Source: Hyphomicrobiales bacterium
GTDB taxonomy: Bacteria > Pseudomonadota > Alphaproteobacteria > Rhizobiales > Devosiaceae
Assembly (NCBI GenBank): GCA_028290345.1
Contig: JAQGKB010000305.1
Span: 1-14,257 of the forward strand
DNA length: 14,257 nucleotides
Direction: 5' to 3'
In this document: positions 7,616 through 14,257 of the stretch, piece by piece
Numbering within the stretch: the stretch's first letter is position 1
Layout: the number at the start of each line of letters is the position of its first letter
Notes under the pieces: generated by a model
Told to the model about the DNA's origin: nothing
What the model saw: the letters and a program-made list of their open reading frames with translations, nothing else
The model's database searches: none
Made by a program: the position numbers and the translations under genes

Positions 7616-7619
7616 CCTC
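7616..7619 (-). promoter_or_regulatory. Ribosome binding site that fixes the hydrolase start
   Basis: GAGG on the - strand lies 7 bases before the ATG at 7608. It supports this start over the ATG at 7710, which lies inside the adenine deaminase gene and would add 34 unconvincing residues. Confidence 0.6.
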
Positions 7620-7681
7620 GCGACGCCGCCGCGCGGCTGCTCTCACGGCGGAGCCGGTGACTGTGCGACGGCGCACCATGC

Positions 7682-9394
7682 TCAATCCACGAACTCGAAG
7701 CGATCGACATCGAACAGGCCGCGATCGGTCATTTTCAGGTGCGGGATGACCGGAAGGGCGAGAAATGAGACCTGCAGGAACGGTTCGGGCAGAACGCAGC
7801 CGAGCGCTTTTGCGGCATCGCGCAGGATGTGAAGGTCATGCGCCACGTCTTCGAACGGCTTCTGGCTCATCAGTCCGGCAATCGGCAGCGCCAGTTCCGC
7901 GGTGACCTTGCCTGCGGCAGCAACGACAAATCCGCCGCCCAGCGCGATCAGCCGGTTGACCGCCACTGCCATATCCGCATCCGAGGCGCCGATCACGGTA
8001 ATGTTGTGGCTATCGTGCCCGACCGAGGAGGCGATGGCGCCGGTCTTGAGGCCGAACCCGGTGACGAAGCCGCGGCCGATATTGCCGTTGCGGCCGTGCC
8101 GCTCGACTACCGCGACCTTGATCACATCGGCATCGAGATCCGGTTGCAGGCCCTTGTCCGTTACCGCGAGCGTCGCGCTTTCGCGGAAAGTGAGGATCAG
8201 CCCGGGCTTTACGCCGATGACCGGGGTGGCGTTCTGTCCGGGTTTGGCCGGGGTGACAAAGGTCTCTGCTGTCACCGGCTTGGCCTTCATCGAGGCCAGC
8301 CCGACCGGGGCGATGATCTCGCGGGCGGCGAAAAGCGCTGGCGTCACCAGCCGGCCGGCGGTGATCACATCGCTCACGATGCAGGTTTTCATATCGTCGA
8401 GCAGGGCAATGTCGGCGCGCCAGCCGGGTGCCAGCAGGCCGCGATCCTTCAGCCCGAAAATCCGCGCGGCCGAGTGCGACGCGGCGCGGTAGACGTGGTG
8501 CAGCGGGCGCCCCATGGCGATCAGCCGGCGGATGGAACTGTCGAGGTGCCCCTCCTCGGTGATGTCGAGCGGGTTGCGGTCGTCGGTACAGAGCGCCACG
8601 AAGCTGGAGGTGTTCTCGTCGAGGATTTCGGCCAGAGCGTTTAGGTCCTTGGAAACCGAACCCTCGCGGATCAGGATCGCCATGCCCTTGCTCAGCTTTT
8701 CGCGGGCCTCGCGCGCCGAGGTCGCCTCGTGGTCGGTGCGAATGCCTGCGGCGAGATAGCCATTTAGCGCCATATCGGTGAGTAGCGGGGCGTGGCCGTC
8801 GATATGGCCGTCTTGGAAGGCCAGGAGCTTGGCGATCACCGCCGGGTCAGTCGCGAGGACGCCCGGAAAATTCATGAACTCGGCGAGGCCGATCACCTTG
8901 GGGTGGCTCCGGAACGGCAGCAGGTCGGCCATTTCGAGCTGCGCGCCGCTGGTCTCGAACGCGGTCGCCGGCACGCAGGAGGAGAGGTTGACGCGGATAT
9001 CCATCACCGTGCGTTCGGCGCAAGCGAGGAAATAGCGGATGGCCTCGGCGCCGAGCACGTTGGACATTTCGTGCGGATCGCAAATGGCGGTGGTGACCCC
9101 GTGCGGCAACACACAGCGGTCGAATTCGAACGGGGTGACCAGCGAGGACTCGATGTGCAGGTGCGTGTCGATGAAGCCGGGCACGGCGAACCGTCCGCCG
9201 CCATCGATCACCCGGTCGCCTTCGTAGTGCGCGTGCGTGCCGACGATCCGGTCTGCGACGATGGCGATGTCGGTCTGTGTCACCGCACCGGTTATCACGT
9301 CGAGCAGCCGTACATTCCTCACCACCAGATCGGCGGGGACCGCGCCTGCGCCGGCCTTGATCATGCGGGTCAGAATGTCGGGCGAAATCATCAT
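7682..9394 (-). CDS. ade: Adenine deaminase
   Basis: The 570-residue enzyme is the bacterial amidohydrolase-type adenine deaminase, converting adenine to hypoxanthine and ammonia. Motifs in order are the metal-binding FIDTHLHIESS (His78, His80), DPHEMSNV (106-113), GLAEFMN (Glu172), DGHAP (His201), TDHEA (His222) and the catalytic acidic pair in CTDDRNP (271-272). The family-specific C-terminal domain follows, with its VGHDSHNI motif. Length matches other bacterial Ade proteins (about 570-590). The start at 9394 is preceded by AGGA at good spacing; an in-frame ATG at 9409 and longer starts up to 9565 are possible but lack a comparable site and would run into the opposing gene. Hypoxanthine can be salvaged or oxidised by xanthine dehydrogenase into the same urate pathway served by puuD and guaD. 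Confidence 0.94.
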   Translation of the reverse strand: MMISPDILTRMIKAGAGAVPADLVVRNVRLLDVITGAVTQTDIAIVADRIVGTHAHYEGDRVIDGGGRFAVPGFIDTHLHIESSLVTPFEFDRCVLPHGVTTAICDPHEMSNVLGAEAIRYFLACAERTVMDIRVNLSSCVPATAFETSGAQLEMADLLPFRSHPKVIGLAEFMNFPGVLATDPAVIAKLLAFQDGHIDGHAPLLTDMALNGYLAAGIRTDHEATSAREAREKLSKGMAILIREGSVSKDLNALAEILDENTSSFVALCTDDRNPLDITEEGHLDSSIRRLIAMGRPLHHVYRAASHSAARIFGLKDRGLLAPGWRADIALLDDMKTCIVSDVITAGRLVTPALFAAREIIAPVGLASMKAKPVTAETFVTPAKPGQNATPVIGVKPGLILTFRESATLAVTDKGLQPDLDADVIKVAVVERHGRNGNIGRGFVTGFGLKTGAIASSVGHDSHNITVIGASDADMAVAVNRLIALGGGFVVAAAGKVTAELALPIAGLMSQKPFEDVAHDLHILRDAAKALGCVLPEPFLQVSFLALPVIPHLKMTDRGLFDVDRFEFVD

Positions 9395-9400
9395 TGGCGG

Positions 9401-9404
9401 TCCT
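9401..9404 (-). promoter_or_regulatory. Ribosome binding site that fixes the ade start
   Basis: AGGA on the - strand lies 6 bases before the ATG at 9394. The alternative ATG at 9409 has no good site in front of it, and an ATG at 9391 would be too close to a start already served by this site. Confidence 0.6.
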
Positions 9405-9511
9405 GGCATAGATGACTCACGTTCGGGCCTTCGTCCGCTGCGGTCAAGGGCCAGCGGAACTTCGGCGCCAAGCTTGCGTTGATCGGGCTCCATCGAGAAA
9501 GGGCGACTCTC

Positions 9512-9673
9512 ATGCGCGTCGAGGAAACCAACAAGACCACTACCGAAGTGCGTCAAGCCGATCACCGCAAGATGAACTTCACGGTTCTGCTACTGTCGCT
9601 GGTCGGCATCATCGTGCTGTTCGCATTGGTGTACTTCATTTTCGCAATGCAGCCTCATCCCACCGCACCCTGA
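9512..9673 (+). CDS. Small single-pass membrane protein, 53 residues, unknown function
   Basis: I do not recognise a named family. The product has a polar N-terminus (residues 1-20) and one strongly hydrophobic span at about residues 22-45 (from NFTVLLLSLVG to YFIFAM), then a short proline-containing tail. Basic residues His-Arg-Lys just before the span suggest an N-in, C-out topology. AAAGGG (9498-9503) lies 8 bases before the ATG at 9512 and supports this start over the in-frame upstream one at 9479. The stop is 11 bases before the topoisomerase IB start, so the two are probably co-transcribed. The gene diverges from adenine deaminase across a 117 bp gap, in which I could not identify convincing promoters. 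Confidence 0.7.
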   Translation: MRVEETNKTTTEVRQADHRKMNFTVLLLSLVGIIVLFALVYFIFAMQPHPTAP

Positions 9674-9684
9674 CGGAATTGCAA

Positions 9685-10686
9685 ATGCAAAGTCTTGTAC
9701 AGGTCACTCGCGACGCCCTGACCGTCAGTCGGCGGCGCCGCGGCAAGGGCTTCTGTTATTACGATGGCAATGGCGCGCTGGTCTGCGACGCCGAAAGCAA
9801 GGCGCGTTATCAGCGCCTGGGCATCCCGCCGGCTTGGCTGGACGTGCGCATCGCGCCCGATCCCAATGCGCACCTGCAGGCCACCGGCCGGGACGAGGCG
9901 GGGCGGCTGCAATACATCTATCACCCCGACTGGGAGGAGCGCCGCACCTCGCGCAAGCAAAAGCAGCTGGCGCTGCTGGGCACAGCGCTGCCGCGCGTGC
10001 GCCGCCGGGTTTCGCGCGATCTCGACGCCGAGGCCGGGTCGCAGGAACTGGCGCTCGCCATAGCCGTTGCGCTGATCGACCGGACGGCAATGCGGATCGG
10101 ACGGGAGCGCTATCTCAAGACCAACGGCACGCGCGGCGCGGGGACGCTCTATGCGCGCGACGTGCGGATCGACGGCAAGTCGGCGCGGCTGACGTTTCCG
10201 GCCAAGAGCGGCAAGAAGGCCAGCTACGAGCTCTCCGACCGGCGGCTGGTAGATGCGATCGCGCGGATCAAGACGCTCACCGGGCGGCGCCTGCTTGTCC
10301 ACAAGGACGAGACCGGTGCGATCCGGCCAATCACCGGCGAAATGATCAATGCCTACCTCCGGGCGATCGCCGATGCCGATGTGACGGCGAAGGATTTTCG
10401 CACCCTGCACGCCAGCGCCATGGCTGCCGAAACTCTCGCGGAGCTGCCGCCGGGCCAATCGCAATCGGCGCGCAAGCGCCAGATGGCTGGCGTGACCAAG
10501 AAGGTCGCGGAATTCCTGCGCAACACGCCGGCGATCTCGCGCAAGAGCTACATCGCGCCATGCCTGTTCCGCCTGTTCGACGACGGGCAGTTGCAAGTAT
10601 TGTGGGCTAGTGGCAGCCGCGTGGCGGGCGCCGGTGTGCGGCTGCGGGAAAAGCGGCTCAGCGAAATCCTGTCCGCCATGGGCTGA
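9685..10686 (+). CDS. DNA topoisomerase IB (poxvirus/eukaryotic type)
   Basis: The 333-residue product is a bacterial type IB topoisomerase, which relaxes DNA supercoils through a 3'-phosphotyrosyl intermediate. An N-terminal DNA-binding domain (about 1-100, including the family's IPPAW and QYIYHPDW) is followed by the tyrosine-recombinase-like catalytic domain. Candidate catalytic residues are Arg137 in RTAMRIGRERY, Lys174 in PAKSGKK, Arg239 in KDFRTLHAS, Asn280 in LRNTPA (the position that is His in the vaccinia enzyme and, as I recall, commonly Asn in bacterial members) and nucleophile Tyr289 in RKSYI. All expected elements are present, so it should be active. The frame is open back to 9412, but the ATG at 9685 just after the small membrane gene gives the standard N-terminus. 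It converges with the GGDEF-EAL gene across only 6 bp. Confidence 0.93.
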   Translation: MQSLVQVTRDALTVSRRRRGKGFCYYDGNGALVCDAESKARYQRLGIPPAWLDVRIAPDPNAHLQATGRDEAGRLQYIYHPDWEERRTSRKQKQLALLGTALPRVRRRVSRDLDAEAGSQELALAIAVALIDRTAMRIGRERYLKTNGTRGAGTLYARDVRIDGKSARLTFPAKSGKKASYELSDRRLVDAIARIKTLTGRRLLVHKDETGAIRPITGEMINAYLRAIADADVTAKDFRTLHASAMAAETLAELPPGQSQSARKRQMAGVTKKVAEFLRNTPAISRKSYIAPCLFRLFDDGQLQVLWASGSRVAGAGVRLREKRLSEILSAMG

Positions 10687-10692
10687 ACGGGG

Positions 10693-12909
10693 CTAGCCGG
10701 CCAGCCGCTCTTCACCGCGGGCTTCGAAGATCGCCTCGAGCGCCGCGGCCGCCACCGGCGCCGAGAGCAGGTAGCCCTGGAACGTATTGCAGCCCATATC
10801 GAGCAGCACCGACATCTGTTCGCGGGTCTCGACGCCCTCGGCGGTCACTTCGATGCGCATCGCGTGGGCGAGGCTGATCATGGCCTGAACGATGGCCACG
10901 GAAACACTGTCATCGGCCAACTGGCTGACGAAGGCGCGGTCGATCTTGATCTTGTCGACGGCATACTGCTTGAGATAGCCGAGCGAGGAATATCCGGTAC
11001 CGAAATCGTCGAGCGCAATGCGGATACCGGCGGCGCGGAAGCGGCGCAGTGCCTCGGACGTGACGCGCTCGTCCTCAAGCAGGATGCCTTCGGTGATCTC
11101 GAGTTCAAGGTCGCACGGACGCATGCCGGTCGCGGCGAGCAGGTCGAAGACGCGGCCGAAGAATTTCGGATTGCGCAGCTGCGGCGGTGAAATATTGACC
11201 GCGATGGTGTGTCCCGGCCAGCGCGCGCCGAGTTCGCACGCCCTGCGCATCACCATATCGCCGAGAATTTCGATGAGCCCGGCCCCTTCGGCCACCGGAA
11301 TGAACTCGGTGGGGGAGACGTTGCCGAACTTGGGGTGAGTCCAGCGGGCCAGGGCCTCGGCCCCGACGACCTCTCCCGTGTTGCGGCCATAGAGCGGCTG
11401 GAACATGACGCTGATCTGGTCGGTGCGGCGCAGCGCCTCGCGCAATTCGGCCTCGATGGTATGGCGGCCCTGCACCAGTTCATCCATGACTTCTTCATAG
11501 ATGATGGCCCGGTTGCGTCCGCCTGCCTTGGCCTCGTAGAGAGCGATGTCAGCCTTGCGTGTCAGCTCGCTGGCATCCACTTGGCCATCGGGGGCCAACA
11601 CGATGCCGATGCTGACGCCGACGAAGGCTTCGCTGCCGAAGATCGAAAACGGCTGCGCCAGCGCATCGATGATCCGCTGCGACAGCGCCATTGCCGCGTC
11701 GGCGCTGGCGAGATTGCTGCTGATCACGGCAAATTCGTCGCCGCCAAGCCTTGCGATGCGGCCGGCACCGGCGATCGTGCCTTCCAGCCGCTGGCCGACC
11801 TGGCGAATCAGGTCATCGCCGGCCTGGTGGCCCAGCGTATCGTTGACCTGCTTGAAACGATCGAGATCGAGCATCAGCAGCGCTACGCTACCTTGGCCGG
11901 CTTGGCGGGTCGCAAGTGCATTTTTCAACTCGTTGTCGAATAGCGAGCGGTTTGGCAGGCCGGTCAGCATGTCGTGCGATGCCTGATGCTCCGCCTGACG
12001 GCGACCGCTTTCGAGCGCCGTGGACGAGCGCCAGAGCCGGTCAAGCAGCAGGAAGATCAGCAGCCCTGCCACCAGCCCACCCGCTGCTATCGCCGGTACC
12101 ATATTGTTCAGTATCCGCCCGCCAGGCCGCGTCGGCTTCCACTCGAAGAAGGTGACGAAGCGTCCCTCGGCGTTGAACAATGGATAAAAAGCGTGGTCGG
12201 ACGAATTCAGGGCGGCACCGCTGAAGCCGGCGCCCTCCAGCATGTACTTCTGGCCGAGCGTCAAGGCGAAGCGGTTGGTCAGAAAAATTACGCTGACGTG
12301 GAGGAAGGGAGTGTCGGCCTTGCCGATGCCGCGGCTGCGCGAAACAATCGGCATGACGCCGACAATGGCGGGATAGCCATTGAGCAAGGTCAGGTCGGCA
12401 ATGCGCGGTACTGCATTGGGGTTGCCGCTGCCCTGATAGGGCGCCCCCCATCCATCCTTGAGCTTGCTGCGGAGCTGGGCGACCAATGGCGCTACGGTGG
12501 ACCTCTCGCCGTCAAAGAGCGCAATCGACGAGGCGGCGCCACCGTTCATCATGTAGACCGGTTGATCCTGCTCATCGAGAATGATCACCTGATCATGACC
12601 GAAGTAGTCGAACATCCAGCGGCCAAGATTGTCATTCACCCACTTGCGGTCGGAATGCAGCTTGGAACTGATAATCGTATCGTCCCAGATGGTCACACTT
12701 TCCTGATCGTGGCCGATCTCTTGCAGCTTGCTAGCAAAGATCTGACTGACGATGGAGGTCTGCCTGCTCAGGGCCAAGGCATCGATGTCGCGCGTGGACC
12801 AGATGATGAAGGCGGCCACTGCGAGCACTGTCACGACCAGCGCCACGACCACCGGTGCAATTAATGCACCCGTGGATGGCCATCGCCTGATGCTTTGTGC
12901 AGTCCGCAT
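10693..12909 (-). CDS. CHASE4-GGDEF-EAL membrane protein, cyclic-di-GMP synthesis/breakdown
   Basis: The 738-residue protein has a transmembrane helix (about 15-37), a periplasmic CHASE4-type sensor region (about 45-265, with TIWDDT, NDNLGRW and YFGHDQVIILDEQDQPVY), a second helix (about 271-291), a GGDEF domain (about 305-470) and an EAL domain (about 485-730). The cyclase motif is intact (GGDEF, 389-393), as is the phosphodiesterase signature: EAL 518-520, VNIS, ELEITE, DDFGTGYSS, KIDRAFV, AEGVE, QGYLLS. The RxxD product-inhibition site expected just before GGDEF is absent (ending GAGRIARL). Both activities are therefore possible, and the net direction cannot be told from sequence. The periplasmic ligand is unknown. 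GGGAAG precedes the ATG. It lies 84 bp downstream of the ROK regulator on the same strand and may have its own promoter. Confidence 0.93.
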   Translation of the reverse strand: MRTAQSIRRWPSTGALIAPVVVALVVTVLAVAAFIIWSTRDIDALALSRQTSIVSQIFASKLQEIGHDQESVTIWDDTIISSKLHSDRKWVNDNLGRWMFDYFGHDQVIILDEQDQPVYMMNGGAASSIALFDGERSTVAPLVAQLRSKLKDGWGAPYQGSGNPNAVPRIADLTLLNGYPAIVGVMPIVSRSRGIGKADTPFLHVSVIFLTNRFALTLGQKYMLEGAGFSGAALNSSDHAFYPLFNAEGRFVTFFEWKPTRPGGRILNNMVPAIAAGGLVAGLLIFLLLDRLWRSSTALESGRRQAEHQASHDMLTGLPNRSLFDNELKNALATRQAGQGSVALLMLDLDRFKQVNDTLGHQAGDDLIRQVGQRLEGTIAGAGRIARLGGDEFAVISSNLASADAAMALSQRIIDALAQPFSIFGSEAFVGVSIGIVLAPDGQVDASELTRKADIALYEAKAGGRNRAIIYEEVMDELVQGRHTIEAELREALRRTDQISVMFQPLYGRNTGEVVGAEALARWTHPKFGNVSPTEFIPVAEGAGLIEILGDMVMRRACELGARWPGHTIAVNISPPQLRNPKFFGRVFDLLAATGMRPCDLELEITEGILLEDERVTSEALRRFRAAGIRIALDDFGTGYSSLGYLKQYAVDKIKIDRAFVSQLADDSVSVAIVQAMISLAHAMRIEVTAEGVETREQMSVLLDMGCNTFQGYLLSAPVAAAALEAIFEARGEERLAG

Positions 12910-12968
12910 AATTCTTCCCGCCAGGGTCTCATGTTTCCACTAACCCGCGCACACTTGCGGACAGGTTA

Positions 12969-12985
12969 CCGAACCGCACGTTCCG
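12969..12985. repeat. Short inverted repeat upstream of the GGDEF-EAL gene
   Basis: An imperfect dyad, CCGAAC then five bases then GTTCCG (five of six pairs match), lies 60-76 bases before the GGDEF-EAL start and within 10 bases of where an upstream promoter would fall. It could be an operator, but short dyads are frequent in GC-rich DNA. Confidence 0.3.
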
Positions 12986-12993
12986 CATTCAAT

Positions 12994-14235
12994 TCAGGTG
13001 CTTTCCTTGAACAGCACTTCTCGATCCTGGGTAAAGTTGGCCAGTAGCGGAATTGCCGCACCGCCCATGGCGCGGGCCGCATTGCCGATCGAGCCCTCGA
13101 TCAGCCGGAACGGGGTCAGGCCCTGCAAGTTGGTACGGGTCAGGACCGCGCGCGTGGCGTCGATAATGCGGCTCCGCACCTCCTTGGGGAAGGCGCCGTC
13201 GATGATGACCGTCTGGACGTCGATAACCGCAACCGCGGCGACGATCGAGAGGGCCAGGCTCTCGGCCACCTCCTCCACCCATTCGTCGAGGGCCGGTCCG
13301 AAATCGCTGCCCCAGTCGTCCGGGGATTGCCAGAGCATGTCGGCATTGCGCCCCTGCGCCACGAGCTTGCGTTCGAGCACGTAAATGGAGGCGACGTTCA
13401 TCAATTGCGGGGCGCGGCCGAGAATGCGGCCCTGTGCGTCGGGCGACGGCATGGAGCCGAGCGCACCGGCGTTCTGGCTGCGGCCGGGAAAAAGGTGGCC
13501 GTCAAGCACCAGCCCGCCGCCGATGAATGAGCCGATGAACACATAAAGGTAGTCGATGTGTTCGGCGCCGCGCCCGAACATCAGTTCAGCCGCACAAGCG
13601 GCAGTAATGTCGTTGGAAAAATACACAGGCCACGGAAAATTCCGCGACAAATCGGATCGGATATCGACAGTCCGCCAGGCATCAATATCGTCCTTGGGGG
13701 CGCCGATCTCCTCATGCCAGGTCCACATCTCGTATGGCGCCGCGATGCCAAGGCCGGAGATGCGCTCGATCCATTCCGGAGCGAGGCCGTCGAGGAGTTC
13801 TGCAACGCCGGCGCGGGCGAAGTTGCGCACGCCCTCGGGGGTCGGGAACGGGTAGATCTTGTGCAGCAGCTTCAACACCTCTCCGGTGAAGCTGATGAGA
13901 TAAAGATCGACGCTGCGGCGGCCGATCTTCAGCCCGAAGGAGAATGCCCCGTGCGGATTGAGCGAATAGGGCACCGAGGGTTGACCGATGCGGCCCCGCT
14001 GCGGCTCGCCCTTGAGCAGCAGGCCGTCGTCGGTCAGTTGGTTGGTGATGATCGATATGGTTTGCGGGGACAGCCCGGTCATGCGGGCGACATCGGCCTT
14101 GGGGAGGCTGCCGGCGCGGCGGATCAGCGACAGCACCAGGCGTTCGTTGTAGAGGCGCACGCCGATCTGGTTGGTGCCGCGACTGAGGCCGTTATGTGCC
14201 GCCGACTTTCGCCGTGCGGCCGTTGCGGTTGCCAA
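12994..14235 (-). CDS. ROK-family transcriptional regulator lacking the zinc cysteines
   Basis: The 413-residue product has an N-terminal winged helix-turn-helix (about 28-85; KADVARMTGLSPQTISIITNQL) and a C-terminal ROK sugar-kinase-like domain (about 95-400), the layout of NagC/XylR-type sugar-responsive regulators. The kinase-domain aspartate is kept (Asp209, YFSNDITAA), and the GSFIGGG and DGHLFPG turns are recognisable. The family's GEIGH becomes GALGS at 257-261, losing both the sugar-contacting Glu and the zinc His, and the downstream CxCGxxGC cluster is missing. It is probably a pure regulator with altered or no zinc and sugar binding. The start is TTG at 14235, with GGAG 8 bases upstream (14244-14247); no in-frame ATG occurs before residue 52. 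The frame stays open to the window edge. Target genes, often sugar ABC transporters, are not in view. Confidence 0.88.
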   Translation of the reverse strand: MATATAARRKSAAHNGLSRGTNQIGVRLYNERLVLSLIRRAGSLPKADVARMTGLSPQTISIITNQLTDDGLLLKGEPQRGRIGQPSVPYSLNPHGAFSFGLKIGRRSVDLYLISFTGEVLKLLHKIYPFPTPEGVRNFARAGVAELLDGLAPEWIERISGLGIAAPYEMWTWHEEIGAPKDDIDAWRTVDIRSDLSRNFPWPVYFSNDITAACAAELMFGRGAEHIDYLYVFIGSFIGGGLVLDGHLFPGRSQNAGALGSMPSPDAQGRILGRAPQLMNVASIYVLERKLVAQGRNADMLWQSPDDWGSDFGPALDEWVEEVAESLALSIVAAVAVIDVQTVIIDGAFPKEVRSRIIDATRAVLTRTNLQGLTPFRLIEGSIGNAARAMGGAAIPLLANFTQDREVLFKEST

Positions 14236-14243
14236 GGCCTTGT

Positions 14244-14247
14244 CTCC
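14244..14247 (-). promoter_or_regulatory. Ribosome binding site supporting a TTG start for the ROK regulator
   Basis: GGAG on the - strand lies 8 bases before TTG at 14235-14233. With no ATG available near the N-terminus of the DNA-binding domain, this makes TTG the best-supported start. Confidence 0.6.
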
Positions 14248-14257
14248 GTTAATCTTT

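Noticed and set aside
6307..7749. A 480-residue open frame on the + strand opposite the CocE-type hydrolase
   Set aside because: It mirrors the codon structure of the hydrolase, has no family features, and runs past the hydrolase start into the ade 3' end.
10687..10706. Near-palindrome GGCTAGCCGGCCAGCC at the junction of two convergent genes, as a bidirectional terminator
   Set aside because: It overlaps the end of the GGDEF-EAL coding sequence, has mismatches and no T-tract, and its last codons explain the bases.
12971..12983. GAAC-N5-GTTC as a second LexA site
   Set aside because: It is an inverted repeat with a five-base spacer; the alphaproteobacterial box is a direct repeat with seven, and the inverted form used elsewhere needs a four-base spacer.

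Overview
The window looks like chromosomal DNA from a high-G+C alphaproteobacterium, most likely of the order Hyphomicrobiales and Devosia-like. This rests on the overall character of the proteins (membrane urate hydroxylase PuuD, malate synthase G, poxvirus-type topoisomerase IB, CHASE4-GGDEF-EAL protein, ROK regulator) and on a GTTC-N7-GTTC direct repeat, the LexA operator form typical of alphaproteobacteria. The genus is inference; no rRNA or tRNA is present to fix it.

Layout. Bases 1-4692 (+) are a tight purine-catabolic operon. It holds the 3' part of puuD (urate oxidation), guanine deaminase overlapping it by 4 bp (ATGA), and malate synthase G 11 bp further on. Guanine deaminase supplies xanthine, PuuD opens the route from urate toward allantoin and glyoxylate, and malate synthase G condenses that glyoxylate with acetyl-CoA. 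After a short gap holding the LexA-type operator (4769-4783) comes a 99-residue Cys-poor zinc-ribbon-like orphan (4786-5085, +). Bases 5086-5976 hold no credible gene. This stretch is a cluster of palindromic repeats, including two imperfect copies of a ~285 bp block, lying between convergent transcription units.

Bases 5977-9394 (-) hold adenine deaminase followed by a CocE/NonD-type alpha/beta-hydrolase, probably one transcript, so purine metabolism appears on both sides of the repeat cluster. Diverging from adenine deaminase is a + strand pair: a 53-residue single-span membrane protein (9512-9673) and DNA topoisomerase IB (9685-10686). Bases 10693-14235 (-) hold a CHASE4-GGDEF-EAL cyclic-di-GMP protein downstream of a ROK-family regulator that starts at TTG and lacks the family's zinc cysteines.

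Most of the window is ordinary metabolism and signalling. The parts worth a second look are the putative SOS-controlled orphan protein and the repeat cluster, whose hairpins appear to share fixed asymmetric ends around different stems.
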